The notes beneath the pieces were generated by a model that worked only from the letters and a program-made list of their open reading frames with translations, did not search any database and was not told the DNA's origin. Both the position numbers and the translations under genes were made by a program. Below, in pieces: positions 29,548 to 42,702 of a DNA stretch of 64,000 nucleotides. This stretch comes from Candidatus Muproteobacteria bacterium (GTDB taxonomy: Bacteria; Pseudomonadota; Gammaproteobacteria; Acidiferrobacterales; Sulfurifustaceae): NCBI GenBank assembly GCA_027449605.1, contig DAIDLH010000116.1, positions 51,809 through 115,808 on the forward strand. The letters run 5' to 3'. Each line of letters begins with the position of its first letter. Positions within the stretch are counted from its first letter, which is position 1.

Positions 29548-30273
29548 GTGAAGCGTAAAACGAAGCGCGTAGGGTGGGCATTGCCCGCCCTGTTTTTTCT
29601 TGTGACGCTGGTTGCCTGCACCGAACCGACCACGCCAGCGGCCGTGCTTTACTTCGTCGAGCGCGAGCCGGGCGGCGAACCGTACCGCACGCGCATGATC
29701 GTCAGCGCCGGCTTTTTGCGCATGGACGACGGACAGGACAGCCAGGATTTTCTGCTGTTCGACCGCGCCGACGGCAGCATCTACAGCGTCAGCAGCGGCG
29801 AAAAGCAGGTGTTGGTGATCCGCCCGCGTCCAGTGGAGCTGAAGCCGCCGGCGCGCTTCATCCACCGCGTGGTAACCGACACGGCCGCGTTTCCCGCCGT
29901 CGAAGGGCGCAAGGTCACGCACTACGAATTGCTGACGAATGACAAGCGCTGCTATGACCTTTATGCCGCGGACGGTCTGTTGCCCGGCGCGGTCGTGGCG
30001 CTGCGCGAGTTTCGCCTGATCCTGGCCGGGCAGCAGGCGCTGACCGCGGCGACTGCGCCGCCGGAAATGCAATCCGCCTGCGATCTGGCCAACAACGTTT
30101 TTCTGCCCGTGCGTCATCTGGAATACGGCTTTCCGGTGCGGCTCGCGGACATGACCGGTCGCACCATGGAGCTGGTGGACTACAAAACCGATTTTCGCGC
30201 CACCGCCGAGATTTTCCGTCTGCCGGCCGAATACAAGCGGCTGACGCTGGAGGAGTTAAGAGGAAAAAAATAA
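29548..30273 (+). CDS. Exported lipoprotein of unknown function; signal peptide partly from a repeat
   Basis: 241 residues from GTG 29548, 3 nt after the kinase stop. The signal peptide reads RVGWALPALFFLVTLVACTE with lipobox LVAC. The codons for RVGWALPAL are the common GTAGGGTGGGCATTGCCCGC repeat (from 29569). The mature part is globular: YFVEREPGGEPYRTRMIVSAGFLRMDDG looks like a beta-rich fold, then CYDLYAADG and CDLANNVFLPVRH. No family recognised. It probably belongs to the lut-kinase transcript. Confidence 0.72.
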   Translation: MKRKTKRVGWALPALFFLVTLVACTEPTTPAAVLYFVEREPGGEPYRTRMIVSAGFLRMDDGQDSQDFLLFDRADGSIYSVSSGEKQVLVIRPRPVELKPPARFIHRVVTDTAAFPAVEGRKVTHYELLTNDKRCYDLYAADGLLPGAVVALREFRLILAGQQALTAATAPPEMQSACDLANNVFLPVRHLEYGFPVRLADMTGRTMELVDYKTDFRATAEIFRLPAEYKRLTLEELRGKK

Positions 30274-30508
30274 TGTAGCGTGGGTAGCGCCCAGTGCCCG
30301 AGGCGAATGCTCCTTCGGCAATGGGCGCAGTAGCCGCAATGAGCCATGTTTCCTTGAGCGCTACTGCCGCCGTCTCCGAAAGAGCTGCGCCACGGGATCC
30401 GGCGGCTAGGCGGTGTTTGCCGTAACCCACGGATTTCTCATGGCTACGGTAAACCTCACTTGGTTCGGCGGGTTACGCGCTACACGTCAGCGCTAACCCG
30501 CCCTACAT
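30274..30508. repeat. Repeat-filled gap reaching into the lpxH 3' end
   Basis: It contains GTAGCGTGGGTAGCGCCC-like sequence from 30283 and the palindrome GGCGGGTTACGCGCT (30467-30481) facing AGCGCTAACCCGCC (30489-30502). The second arm forms the last codons of lpxH on the minus strand. No gene is seen in 30274-30479. Confidence 0.7.
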
Positions 30509-31247
30509 TATTTGACCCGAGCGGCAATCCTTCCAGCGTCCAGCCGCGCGCATCCACGCTCAACACGCTGCCCTGTTCGTACCAGTCGCCGAGCACCATG
30601 CGCCGTGCGGACTGGCCGTCGAGCGTGAATACATGTTCCTTCGGGCGGTGCGTGTGCCCGTGAATCAGGCGCAGCACGCCGTGCTCGCGCATGACCGATT
30701 CCACCGCTTGCTGGTTCACGTCCATGATTTCCGGTTTCTTGCTGGCGGTGGAATTTTTGCTGATTTCGCGGAAGTCGCGCACGATCCGTTCGCGTTCGGC
30801 CACCGGTTTGGCGAGGAATTCCTTCTGCCACGCCGGGTTGCGTACCTGGGTGCGGAACGCCATGTATTCGGTGTCGTCGGTGCACAGCGAATCGCCGTGC
30901 ATCAGCAGCGTCGTCGTGCCGTGGAGATCGAGCCGCGTCGGGTCCCGGAGCAGCCGCGCACCGGTGGCGCGTTCGAAATCATGCGCCATGAGGAAATCGC
31001 GGTTGCCGTGCATTACGAACACCGGTGTTCCGCCGGCGGTCAGCTCGCGCAAGCCGTGCACGACGGGGCGGAATTCCTCCTGCTCGACGGCTTCATCGCC
31101 GATCCAGTACTCGAACAAATCGCCGAGGATGTAGAGCGCCTGCGCGGCGCGCGCGCGGCGGCGGAGGAAATCGAGGAACAGCCCGGTGATGGCGGGGCGG
31201 GCGCCGCAAAGATGCAGGTCGGATATGAACAGCGTGGTTTCCGGCAT
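30480..31247 (-). CDS. lpxH: UDP-2,3-diacylglucosamine diphosphatase
   Basis: Cleaves UDP-2,3-diacylglucosamine to lipid X in lipid A synthesis, at the inner face of the inner membrane. 255 residues with all metallophosphatase motifs: SDLHLCG, GDLFEYWIGD, HGNRDFL, HGDSLCTDD and HGHTHRP. The usual C-terminus is near EGLPL; about ten extra residues (NNVGRVSADV) are read from a palindromic repeat. It follows ppiB by 17 bp. Confidence 0.95.
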   Translation of the reverse strand: MPETTLFISDLHLCGARPAITGLFLDFLRRRARAAQALYILGDLFEYWIGDEAVEQEEFRPVVHGLRELTAGGTPVFVMHGNRDFLMAHDFERATGARLLRDPTRLDLHGTTTLLMHGDSLCTDDTEYMAFRTQVRNPAWQKEFLAKPVAERERIVRDFREISKNSTASKKPEIMDVNQQAVESVMREHGVLRLIHGHTHRPKEHVFTLDGQSARRMVLGDWYEQGSVLSVDARGWTLEGLPLGSNNVGRVSADV

Positions 31248-31264
31248 CTCTGTCCCGGCGTCTC

Positions 31265-31765
31265 CTATTTTTCTTCGACGACCTGCATGCTCTCGATGAT
31301 CACGTCGGACAGCGGCACGTCCTTGTGGCCGAGCTTGGAGCCGGTGGCGACGCCCTTGATCTGGTCGATGATATGCATGCCGTCCACGACCTTGCCGAAC
31401 ACGCAGTAACCCCAGCCCGAGGGCGTGGGCGCGGTGTAGTTGAGAAAGTCGTTGTCCACGACGTTGATGAAGAACTGGCTGGTGGCGGAATGCGGGTCGG
31501 TGGCGCGCGCCATGGCCAGGGCGCCGCGGCCGTTGCGCAGACCGTTGTTGGCCTCGTTCTCGATCGGCGGGCGCGTCATTTTCTGCGTCATGCCCGGACC
31601 GAAGCCGCCGCCCTGAATCATGAACTTGTCGATGACGCGGTGAAACAGGGTGCCGTCATAGAAGCCGTCCTTCGCGTAGGCGAGGAAATTGGCCACGGTC
31701 TTCGGCGCCTTGTCCGGGTTGAGCTCCAGGACGATGGTGCCGTAGTTGGTTTTCAAGTGAATCAT
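31265..31765 (-). CDS. ppiB: Cyclophilin-type peptidyl-prolyl isomerase B (cytoplasmic)
   Basis: 166 residues without signal peptide. Cyclophilin active-site motifs [33 protein letters not shown] and the C-terminal [14 protein letters not shown] are present. The ppiB-lpxH pair divergent from cysS-region genes is common in gammaproteobacteria. Confidence 0.95.
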   Translation of the reverse strand: MIHLKTNYGTIVLELNPDKAPKTVANFLAYAKDGFYDGTLFHRVIDKFMIQGGGFGPGMTQKMTRPPIENEANNGLRNGRGALAMARATDPHSATSQFFINVVDNDFLNYTAPTPSGWGYCVFGKVVDGMHIIDQIKGVATGSKLGHKDVPLSDVIIESMQVVEEK

Positions 31766-31909
31766 GGAATGGGACTCTTGACGCTGGTGAACGATATCGA
31801 CCCCGCCGGCGGCGGGATTCCTGCGCGAAGTTTACACTGGATTGGCCCGCCCGGCACAACGCCGGGGGTTCGCCGCGGGCGCGGTTTCCGTTACCATGGC
31901 GTCCTTCCA

Positions 31910-33322
31910 ATGGCTTTACGACCCTTCAAGACGCGTTTTGCTCCCAGCCCCACGGGCCTGCTGCACCTCGGCAACATCCGCACCGCGTTGTTCAATTATC
32001 TGCTGGCGCGACAGGCCGGCGGGACGTTTCTGCTGCGCCTCGAAGATACCGACGCCATGCGCGGACACGAAAAATTCGCCCGGGCGCTGGAGGAAGACCT
32101 GCGCTGGCTCGGTCTTGCCTGGGACGAGGGACCGGAGGCCGGCGGCGGCCACGCCCCTTACGCCCAGTCGGAGCGTGGCCACGTCTACAAGGAATATTTC
32201 GCCGCGCTCGAATCGAAAGGCCTGGCCTATCCCTGTTTCTGCAGCGAGCATGAACTCGCCATCGCGCGCAAGACGGCGCTCGCCGCCGGGCGCCCGCCGC
32301 GCTACTCCGGCAAATGCCGCGCGCTGTCGCGCGCCGAGACCGAGGCCCGGTTCGCGCGCGGCGAGCCGGCGACGCTGCGGTTTCGCGTGGACGACGGCCG
32401 GACGGTCGAATTCGACGACAAGGTGCGGGAACGGCAGACGTTCGCGACCTCGGACATCGGCGATTTCGTGATCCGCCGCTCCGACGGCACGCCGGCGTTT
32501 TTCTTCTGCAACGCCATCGACGACGCCGTGATGGGCGTGACGCTGGTGGTGCGCGGCGAGGATCACCTGACCAACACGCCGCGCCAGATCCTGCTGTTGC
32601 AGGCGCTCGGCCTGCCGGCGCCGGAGTACGCGCATATCGCGCTCGTGGTCGGCGCCGACGGCGCGCCGCTGTCGAAGCGCACCGGCAGTCGCAGCGTGCA
32701 GGAGTTGCGCGAGGCCGGTTATCTGCCGGTCGCGATCAGCAATTATCTTGCCCGGGTCGGGCATACGTACGATTCCAATGCCTTGATGAGTTTGCCGGTA
32801 CTGGCGCAAAACTTCGGCCTGTCCCGGCTGGGCCGCGCGCCGGCGCGTTACGACGAAACCCAGCTGATACATTGGCAGCATGAAGCGCTGCTGCATTTGT
32901 CTTCCGAGGAAATATGGAACTGGATGGAAGCCAGGGTCGGCGCGTTGGTGCCGCCGGACAAGCGTCCGGCGTTCATGGATGCCGTGCGCGCCAACGTCAC
33001 GTTTCCGGCGGATGCGTTACACTGGGCGCAGATCGTGTTCACCGACGCGCTGACGGTCAGCCATCCGGCGCGTGAATCCATCGACGCGGCCGGCGAGGAT
33101 TTTTTCGACGTCGCGCGCCGGGCGCTGGAAAAACACGGCGCCGATTTCAAGGCTGTGAGCAACATGCTGCGGCATCAGCTCGCGGTAAGCGGCAAGGCCC
33201 TGTTCCAGCCGTTGCGCGCGGCGCTCACCGGCGAACTGGACGGGCCGGAGATGGCGAAGCTGCTGCCCTTGATCGGCGTGGACCGCGCCCGGGAACGCCT
33301 GTCCAAATTTGTAATGTCCTGA
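31910..33322 (+). CDS. gltX: Glutamate--tRNA ligase
   Basis: Class I synthetase charging tRNA-Glu. 470 residues from ATG 31910 ([16 protein letters not shown]); the track start 31325 runs antisense through ppiB and is rejected. HIGH motif is [21 protein letters not shown] motif is [11 protein letters not shown], and a Cys pair CFCSEHEL occurs in the insertion. It stands beside cysS where Pseudomonas has glnS, so a GluRS2-type role on tRNA-Gln is worth considering. Confidence 0.93.
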   Translation: MALRPFKTRFAPSPTGLLHLGNIRTALFNYLLARQAGGTFLLRLEDTDAMRGHEKFARALEEDLRWLGLAWDEGPEAGGGHAPYAQSERGHVYKEYFAALESKGLAYPCFCSEHELAIARKTALAAGRPPRYSGKCRALSRAETEARFARGEPATLRFRVDDGRTVEFDDKVRERQTFATSDIGDFVIRRSDGTPAFFFCNAIDDAVMGVTLVVRGEDHLTNTPRQILLLQALGLPAPEYAHIALVVGADGAPLSKRTGSRSVQELREAGYLPVAISNYLARVGHTYDSNALMSLPVLAQNFGLSRLGRAPARYDETQLIHWQHEALLHLSSEEIWNWMEARVGALVPPDKRPAFMDAVRANVTFPADALHWAQIVFTDALTVSHPARESIDAAGEDFFDVARRALEKHGADFKAVSNMLRHQLAVSGKALFQPLRAALTGELDGPEMAKLLPLIGVDRARERLSKFVMS

Positions 33323-33329
33323 GACGACG

Positions 33330-34709
33330 ATGCTGCACATCTACAACAGCCTCACTAAAAAGAAGGACCCTTTCACGCCCATCACGCCCGGCAAGGTGCG
33401 GATGTACGTCTGCGGCATGACCGTGTACGACTTCTGCCACCTCGGGCACGCGCGCGTGATGGTGGTGTTCGACATGGCGGCGCGTTACCTGCGCGCGCGC
33501 GGCAACGACGTGACCTACATCCGCAACATCACCGACATCGACGACAAGATCATCAGGCGCGCGCAGGAGAACGGTGAGGACATCGGCGTGCTGACGGCGC
33601 GTTTCATCCAGGCGATGAACGAGGACGCCGCCGCGCTCGGCGTGCTGCCGCCGGACGCCGAGCCGCGCGCCACGGTGCACATGCCGCAGATCCGGGACAT
33701 GATCGGCAAGCTGGTCGAGCGCGGTTTCGCCTACCAGGCGAAGAACCGCGACGTGTATTACCATGTGCGCAAGTTCCCGTCCTACGGCGCGCTGTCGGGG
33801 AAGACGCTGGACGAGCTCAAGATCGGCGCGCGCGTGGAAGTCGGCGAGGACAAGGAAGACCCGCTCGATTTCGTGCTGTGGAAGGCGGCCAAGCCCGGCG
33901 AGCCGCAGTGGGATTCGCCCTGGGGCGTCGGCCGGCCCGGCTGGCATATCGAATGCTCGGCCATGTCCACCGCCTGCCTCGGCAACCACTTCGACATCCA
34001 CGGCGGCGGCATGGACCTCAAGTTTCCGCATCATGAAAACGAAATCGCCCAGAGCGAGGCGGCCACCGGCGCGAAGTTCGTGAATACCTGGATGCACGTC
34101 GGGTTCGTGCGCCTGGACCAGGAGAAGATGTCGAAGTCGCTCGGCAATTTCTTCACGGTGCGCGAGGTGCTGAAAAAATACGACCCGGAGGTGGTGCGCT
34201 ATTTCATTCTCGGCAGCCATTACCGCAGCCCGCTTGATTACTCGGACGAGAACCTGCAAGGTGCCAAGGCCGCGCTGACCCGGTTGTACCTGGCGCTCAA
34301 GGACCTGCCGGCGGCGGAAGCGACGGACGCCGGGTACGAGCAGCGGTTCCACGCCGCCATGGACGATGACTTCAACACGCCCGGAGCGCTCGCGGTGCTG
34401 TTCGAGCTGGCGCGCGACATCAACAAGCTGCGCGAAGAGGACAATCCGGCCGCGGCGGCGCCGCTCGGCGCCGCCCTGCGCCGGTTGGGCGGCATCCTCG
34501 GCCTGCTCACACGCGAGCCGCAGGGGTTTTTACGCGCCGGCGCGGCCGACGGCCTGACCGACGAACAGATCGAAGCTTTGATCGCCCGGCGCACCGAGGC
34601 GCGCCGGAACAAGAATTGGGCGGAATCCGACCGCATCCGCGACGAATTGAAGGGCCAGGGAATCATCCTGGAAGACGCCGCCGGCCAATCCACCTGGCGG
34701 CGGCAGTAG
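33330..34709 (+). CDS. cysS: Cysteine--tRNA ligase
   Basis: 459 residues. Zinc-site Cys in [18 protein letters not shown], which includes the HIGH-type motif; KMSKS in [12 protein letters not shown]. The C-terminal helical bundle ends AGQSTWRRQ. It is 7 bp after gltX, so co-transcribed. Confidence 0.97.
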   Translation: MLHIYNSLTKKKDPFTPITPGKVRMYVCGMTVYDFCHLGHARVMVVFDMAARYLRARGNDVTYIRNITDIDDKIIRRAQENGEDIGVLTARFIQAMNEDAAALGVLPPDAEPRATVHMPQIRDMIGKLVERGFAYQAKNRDVYYHVRKFPSYGALSGKTLDELKIGARVEVGEDKEDPLDFVLWKAAKPGEPQWDSPWGVGRPGWHIECSAMSTACLGNHFDIHGGGMDLKFPHHENEIAQSEAATGAKFVNTWMHVGFVRLDQEKMSKSLGNFFTVREVLKKYDPEVVRYFILGSHYRSPLDYSDENLQGAKAALTRLYLALKDLPAAEATDAGYEQRFHAAMDDDFNTPGALAVLFELARDINKLREEDNPAAAAPLGAALRRLGGILGLLTREPQGFLRAGAADGLTDEQIEALIARRTEARRNKNWAESDRIRDELKGQGIILEDAAGQSTWRRQ

Positions 34710-34742
34710 TTTGAGGTGCCGTTTTCGCCGCTCTCGGCATCC

Positions 34743-34808
34743 ATGCCTCTCGCGGCATTAGTGCATCCATGCACGTCACTATTGACCCTGCGGGTACTTA
34801 TTAAGTAA
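34743..34808 (+). CDS. Possible branched-chain amino acid leader peptide upstream of ilvI
   Basis: A 21-codon ORF ending LLTLRVLIK then TAA, with six Leu, two Val and one Ile codons. Thirty nt later comes a strong terminator, the classic layout of a transcription attenuator for ilv genes. Against it: no good ribosome site, and the first half overlaps two small palindromes (GGCATCCATGCC and GTGCATCCATGCAC) that look like a dispersed repeat. Real but unproven. Confidence 0.4.
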   Translation: MPLAALVHPCTSLLTLRVLIK

Positions 34809-34838
34809 GTTCTTATTTTTAAACCGGCAAACGCTAAC

Positions 34839-34876
34839 GCCCGCGCGCCCGGTTTGGGGCTGGCGCGGGCTTTTTT
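34839..34876 (+). terminator. Intrinsic terminator between cysS and ilvI (possible attenuator)
   Basis: GCCCGCGC (34839-34846) pairs with GCGCGGGC (34863-34870), followed by six T. It ends cysS transcripts, or acts as the attenuator if the leader ORF is translated. Confidence 0.8.
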
Positions 34877-34896
34877 ATTCTCCGAGGAAATTGTGG

Positions 34897-34990
34897 AATT
34901 ATTGCGGTGGCATGAAACCATTTGAATCGTTCCGAAGGAAATTCGGGCACAAGACCTCGGGTTTGATCATGTTACGCCGCCGCAATAATT
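34897..34990 (+). promoter_or_regulatory. 15-bp inverted repeat in the ilv leader
   Basis: AATTATTGCGGTGGC (34897-34911) and GCCGCCGCAATAATT (34976-34990) pair over 15 positions, one as G-U in RNA, across 64 nt. It lies just upstream of the second, perfect repeat. Confidence 0.6.
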
Positions 34991-35066
34991 GGAAATCCTA
35001 ATGAATTTTTTGTTATTGACCCGGCATGACTCCTTCATCGTGAACACTATGCAGTAACAATGCGAT

Positions 35067-38361
<3,295 letters not shown>

Positions 38362-38368
38362 AAACCAA

Positions 38369-38454
38369 TTCACCGCAAAGACGCAAAGTACGCAAAGAAA
38401 ACCCAAGGGTTTCTGTATCTTTTAACTTTGCGCTCTTTGCGTCTTTGCGGTGAA
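38369..38454. repeat. GCAAAG-type palindromic repeat between ilvC and psd
   Basis: TTCACCGCAAAGACGCAAAG from 38369 is mirrored by CTTTGCGTCTTTGCGGTGAA ending 38454. Third copy of the family. The end of the repeat comes within 8 bp of the psd ATG, and GTG 38450 within it is the track start. Confidence 0.85.
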
Positions 38455-38461
38455 TATTCTT

Positions 38462-39109
38462 ATGGCTAATAACCGTTACCCCATCCTCGCCCGCGAGGGC
38501 CGGTGGCACATGGCGCTCGCCGCGGGCGCGGCGCTGGCCGCGCACTATTTCGCCGGGTTCGCGTGGGCGCTGCCTTTCTGGATCGTTCTCGTCTTCATCG
38601 TCCAGTTCTTCCGCGATCCTCCCCGGCGCATTCCCGACGCCGCCGACGCGATCATCTGTCCCGCGGACGGGAAGGTGATCGCCTTGGGCGAGGTCGAGGA
38701 CCCCTACCTCAAGCGCCCGGCCAAACGCGTGAGCGTGTTCATGAACGTGTTCAACGTGCACTCGAACCGCAGCCCGGTGGCGGGAAAAGTCATGGAACGC
38801 TGGTACAGCCGGGGGAAATTCGTCAATGCCGCGCTCGACAAGGCCTCGCTCGACAACGAGCGCAACGCCCTGTGGATACGGACCGATGCAGGGCAGGACG
38901 TGGTGGTGGTGCAGGTTGCCGGTCTGATTGCACGGCGTATACTGTGTTATGTGCAGCCGGGCGAGCGGATCGCCCGAGGCGAGCGTTACGGCTTCATCCG
39001 TTTCGGTTCGCGCGTCGATGTTTATCTTCCGCGCGAGGCCCGGTTTGAAGTGTCCCTGGGCGATCGCGTGAAGGGCGCCGCGGACGTGATCGCCCGACTC
39101 GCGCCGTAA
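38462..39109 (+). CDS. psd: Phosphatidylserine decarboxylase (short proenzyme type)
   Basis: Makes phosphatidylethanolamine. 215 residues from ATG 38462. One or two N-terminal membrane helices, [28 protein letters not shown], and the self-cleavage site in [11 protein letters not shown], where the Ser becomes the pyruvoyl group. The ilvC-psd-pssA-leuA order is conserved in many proteobacteria. Confidence 0.93.
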   Translation: MANNRYPILAREGRWHMALAAGAALAAHYFAGFAWALPFWIVLVFIVQFFRDPPRRIPDAADAIICPADGKVIALGEVEDPYLKRPAKRVSVFMNVFNVHSNRSPVAGKVMERWYSRGKFVNAALDKASLDNERNALWIRTDAGQDVVVVQVAGLIARRILCYVQPGERIARGERYGFIRFGSRVDVYLPREARFEVSLGDRVKGAADVIARLAP

Positions 39110-39121
39110 GGCGCAGGAGAG

Positions 39122-39907
39122 ATGATGGAAAATCCTGAAGACGCACCCGAGGTCGAAGAGAAACGGCGACGTCGCGGGATATATATCCTGCCGAGCCTGT
39201 TCACCACGGCGAATCTTTTCGCCGGGTTCTTCGCCATCGTCCAGGCGATGAACGGAAGTTTCGAATACGCCCCGCTCGCCATTTTCATCGCCATGGTCCT
39301 GGACATGCTCGACGGCCGCATCGCGCGGCTCACGCACACCGAAAGCGACTTCGGTGCGCAATACGACAGCCTCGTGGACATGGTGTCTTTCGGGCTTGCC
39401 CCGGCGCTCGTCATGTACGAGTGGGCGCTGTCCGGCATGGGCAAGCTCGGCTGGCTCGCCGCCTTCATCTACACCGCCGGCGCCGGTCTGCGTCTGGCGC
39501 GGTTCAACACCCAGGTCGGCCTGCACGACAAACGCTATTTCCGCGGGCTGCCGAGTCCGGCCGCCGCCGCGCTCGTGGTCGGATTCGTCTGGGTGTTGCA
39601 CGCGAGCGGCGTCCCGGGACGGGATATCAGCATCGCCGCGCTGATCATCACCGTGATGGCCGGCGTGCTGATGGTCAGCAATATCCGCTATCGCAGCTTC
39701 AAGGACGTGGACCTGCGCGGGCGGGTGTCGTTCATGACCATCCTTGCGGTGCCGCTGGTTTTCGTGCTGCTGTTCCAGGATCCGCCGCAGGTGCTGTTCC
39801 TGACCTTCTTCGGCTATGCCGTGTCCGGGCCGGTGGCCATCCTGTTCCGGCGCTTGCACCGGGAGGAGAAGGATCAGCCCGAAAAGCATCACCCCCGGGG
39901 TACGTGA
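39122..39907 (+). CDS. pssA: CDP-diacylglycerol--serine O-phosphatidyltransferase
   Basis: Makes phosphatidylserine, the substrate of Psd encoded just upstream. 261 residues, integral membrane. The CDP-alcohol phosphatidyltransferase motif D-x2-D-G-x2-A-R-x8-G-x3-D-x3-D is present from DMLDGRIARLT to FGAQYDSLVD. The basic N-terminus KRRRRGIYILP is typical of the type II enzyme. Confidence 0.94.
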   Translation: MMENPEDAPEVEEKRRRRGIYILPSLFTTANLFAGFFAIVQAMNGSFEYAPLAIFIAMVLDMLDGRIARLTHTESDFGAQYDSLVDMVSFGLAPALVMYEWALSGMGKLGWLAAFIYTAGAGLRLARFNTQVGLHDKRYFRGLPSPAAAALVVGFVWVLHASGVPGRDISIAALIITVMAGVLMVSNIRYRSFKDVDLRGRVSFMTILAVPLVFVLLFQDPPQVLFLTFFGYAVSGPVAILFRRLHREEKDQPEKHHPRGT

Positions 39908-39958
39908 TTCCCCGGCCCCCCGGTTTCATTTTACAGCCGTTTGATTTATGCTTTGATC

Positions 39959-40063
39959 ATGCACGCACGATTCGCCATTTCCTCCGGAATCGAAACGCCC
40001 CGCCCGGCGGCGTTGATCTGCGCGTCTGTCTCGCTTGCTGCACGACTGCTGCTGCGCCGCTAG
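39959..40063 (+). CDS. Probable leuA leader peptide
   Basis: A 34-codon ORF between pssA and leuA whose last codons are CTG CTG CTG CGC CGC TAG (AARLLLRR). A GC-rich hairpin GCGCC-GCTA-GGCGC (40057-40070) covers the stop. A run of Leu codons close to the stop is what leucine-sensing leaders have. No clear intrinsic terminator follows before leuA, so the mechanism could be translational or Rho-linked. The gap 39908-40207 holds nothing else obvious. Confidence 0.6.
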   Translation: MHARFAISSGIETPRPAALICASVSLAARLLLRR

Positions 40064-40207
40064 GCGCAAACTGACCCCCCTTCCTGGCGAGGAACATAAT
40101 ACGCACCCAAGAACCTGTTTTTAACCCGCATGATCCGAAAAATCATGTTCGCGGTTATGAATGACAGGACGAGCGAAGCAGAGTTACATTTACGCAGAGA
40201 CAGGACC

Positions 40208-41755
40208 ATGAACGATCAATTGATCATTTTTGACACGACGTTGCGCGACGGCGAGCAAAGCCCCGGCGCGTCCATGACGCGCGAGGAGAAGGTGCGTATC
40301 GCCAAGGTGCTGGAACGCATGCGCGTCGACATCATCGAGGCCGGATTTCCCGTGGCCAGCCCCGGCGACTTCGAGGCGGTGCAGGCGGTGGCCCGGGAAG
40401 TGAAGGACAGCACCGTCTGCGCCCTGGCGCGCGCCGTGGAAAAGGACATCGACCGCGCGGCCGAGGCGATCAAGCCCGCGAAGCGCGGGCGCATCCACAC
40501 GTTCCTCGCCACCAGTCCGATTCACATGCAGCACAAGCTGCGCATGACACCGGACCAGGTGCTGGAACGGGCCGCGGCGATGGTCAAGCGCGCGCGCCAG
40601 TACACCGACGACGTCGAATTCTCGCCCGAGGACGCCGGCCGTTCCGAAATCGACTTCCTTTGCCGGGTGCTCGAAGCGGTGATCAAGGTCGGCGCGCGCA
40701 CGGTGAACATCCCCGACACGGTCGGCTACAACCTGCCGCACCAGTTCGGCGCGCTCATCAAGACGCTGCGCGAGCGGGTGCCGAATTCGGACCAGGCGGT
40801 CTTTTCGGTGCATTGCCACAACGACCTCGGGCTCGCCGTCGCCAATTCGCTGTCGGCGGTGTTGAACGGCGCGCGCCAGGTCGAGTGCACCATCAACGGT
40901 CTCGGCGAACGCGCCGGCAACGCCTCACTCGAGGAGATCGTCATGGCGGTGCGCACGCGCCGCGACATCTTCCCGTGCGACACGCGGCTCGACACCACCC
41001 AGATCGTGCCGGCGTCGCGTCTGGTGTCGAACATCACCGGCTTTCCGGTGCAGCCGAACAAGGCCATCGTCGGCGCCAACGCGTTCGCGCACGAATCGGG
41101 CATCCACCAGGACGGCGTCATCAAGAAGCGCGAGACCTACGAAATCATGCGCGCCGAGGATGTCGGCTGGACCGCGAACCGCATGGTGCTCGGCAAGCAT
41201 TCCGGGCGCAACGCCTTCAAAAGCCGGCTCAAGGAGCTGCGCATCGAGTTCAAGACCGAACAGGAATTGAACGCCGCCTTCGAGCGCTTCAAGGATCTCG
41301 CCGACAAGAAGCACGAGATTTTCGACGAGGATTTGCAGGCGCTGGTAACCGAGGCCGATCTCGAACAGGAGAACGAGCATTACCGCCTGGTGTCGCTCAA
41401 GGTCTGTTCGCAGACCGGCGAAACGCCGTTTGCCGACGTGACGCTGGCCGTGAACGGATCGGAACAGAAGGCCGGCGCCCCGGGCGGCGGGCCGGTGGAC
41501 GCGGCGTTCAAGGCCATCGACAGCGTCGTCGGCAGCCGCGGGCAGCTGCTGCTCTACTCGGTCAACAACATCACCAGCGGCACCGATTCGCAGGGCGAGG
41601 TGACGGTGCGGCTGGAAAAAGCCGGGCGGATCGTGAACGGTCACGGCGCGGACACCGACATCGTCATCGCCTCGGCCAAGGCGTATCTCAACGCGCTGAA
41701 CAAGCTGATCGTGCCGGCGGAGCGCACGCATCCGCAGGTGGATCAGCCGATATAA
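40208..41755 (+). CDS. leuA: 2-isopropylmalate synthase
   Basis: Condenses acetyl-CoA and 2-oxoisovalerate, first step of leucine synthesis. 515 residues from ATG 40208 ([20 protein letters not shown]); the track start 40130 adds 26 unsupported residues. Metal-binding [17 protein letters not shown] and [10 protein letters not shown] are intact. The C-terminal LeuA regulatory domain, which binds leucine, is present. Confidence 0.96.
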   Translation: MNDQLIIFDTTLRDGEQSPGASMTREEKVRIAKVLERMRVDIIEAGFPVASPGDFEAVQAVAREVKDSTVCALARAVEKDIDRAAEAIKPAKRGRIHTFLATSPIHMQHKLRMTPDQVLERAAAMVKRARQYTDDVEFSPEDAGRSEIDFLCRVLEAVIKVGARTVNIPDTVGYNLPHQFGALIKTLRERVPNSDQAVFSVHCHNDLGLAVANSLSAVLNGARQVECTINGLGERAGNASLEEIVMAVRTRRDIFPCDTRLDTTQIVPASRLVSNITGFPVQPNKAIVGANAFAHESGIHQDGVIKKRETYEIMRAEDVGWTANRMVLGKHSGRNAFKSRLKELRIEFKTEQELNAAFERFKDLADKKHEIFDEDLQALVTEADLEQENEHYRLVSLKVCSQTGETPFADVTLAVNGSEQKAGAPGGGPVDAAFKAIDSVVGSRGQLLLYSVNNITSGTDSQGEVTVRLEKAGRIVNGHGADTDIVIASAKAYLNALNKLIVPAERTHPQVDQPI

Positions 41756-41763
41756 GAGAATCG

Positions 41764-41790
41764 CGGGGCGCAGTCATGCGCCCCGTTTTT
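41764..41790 (+). terminator. Intrinsic terminator after leuA
   Basis: CGGGGCGC, loop AGTCAT, GCGCCCCG, then five T. A perfect 8-bp stem 8 bp after the leuA stop. Confidence 0.92.
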
Positions 41791-41802
41791 CAGGGAGGTT
41801 GA

Positions 41803-42666
41803 TTGACAACTGGCGTGCGTAATCTGTGCGTGTGGCTGCTCTGCGGACTGGCCGTCGCAGTTTCTGTTTCCGCCGCGGCCGGCGAGCCCGCGCCGCCGGA
41901 GCATGTCGTTGCCGAGCCGGACTGGAAATTCCGCGTGGCGGCGGGAAATCTTCCCGGCGTCGACAATCTCGTCGTGACGCCCGACGGTTCGCTGTATGCC
42001 ACGCAGGAACTGCCGAACGGCGCGGGCAAGGTGATACGGCTGCATCGCGGCGAAATCAGCGTCGTGGCGCTCGGGTTCACCCGCTCGGACGGGCTTTTGT
42101 TGCGCGGGAAACAGCTGTTCATCACCGAGGAGATTCCCGACGGCCGCGTGCTGGAATTCGATCTGGTCTCGAAAAATCAGCGCGTGCTCGCCACGCTGCA
42201 CAGCCCCGAGGGAATCGACACGCTTCCCGACGGCGCGCTCGTGGTGTCGGAAGACAACATCAACGGCCGGTTGTTGCGCGTGTCCCGCGACGGGAAGCGT
42301 GCGCCGGAAGTGATCCTGGGCGGACTGAACCGGCCGGAAGGTTTGGCGGTCAAACCGGACGGCACGGTGATTTTCGCCGAGACCGCCACGGGGCGCGTGT
42401 TGTCCTTCCGGAATGGCGAGGTGAACGTGGTAGTGGACGATCTGGATGAACCGGACCAGGTGGAAATCGCGCCGGACGGGTCGTTGTGGATTACCGAGGA
42501 CACCGATGACGGACGACTGTTGCGGCTCAAGGACGGGGCATTGGAAACGGTTCTGTCGGGACTGCGTTCGCCGCAGGGCATGGCGTTTGGCGCCGATGGT
42601 TCGATATGGCTGGCCGAGCGCGGCCGTCAGCGGATACTGGCGATCCAGAGCAGTGACAGCCGCTGA
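41803..42666 (+). CDS. Exported beta-propeller (SMP-30/NHL-like) protein
   Basis: 287 residues starting at TTG 41803, supported by AGGGAGG 5 nt upstream. Signal peptide [20 protein letters not shown]. The mature part is six or so repeats of the form P-(D/E)-G-x-hydrophobic, for example [49 protein letters not shown] and [11 protein letters not shown]. It is probably a periplasmic propeller with lactonase-like or binding function; no catalytic residues can be assigned. Confidence 0.8.
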   Translation: MTTGVRNLCVWLLCGLAVAVSVSAAAGEPAPPEHVVAEPDWKFRVAAGNLPGVDNLVVTPDGSLYATQELPNGAGKVIRLHRGEISVVALGFTRSDGLLLRGKQLFITEEIPDGRVLEFDLVSKNQRVLATLHSPEGIDTLPDGALVVSEDNINGRLLRVSRDGKRAPEVILGGLNRPEGLAVKPDGTVIFAETATGRVLSFRNGEVNVVVDDLDEPDQVEIAPDGSLWITEDTDDGRLLRLKDGALETVLSGLRSPQGMAFGADGSIWLAERGRQRILAIQSSDSR

Positions 42667-42702
42667 CCGCCGCCTCGTCTTGTATTTCCATTCCTCTGCC
42701 GT

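Noticed and set aside
34743-34808. Firm call of an ilv leader peptide
   Set aside because: Kept only as a possibility because half the ORF lies in a palindromic repeat and it lacks a ribosome site.
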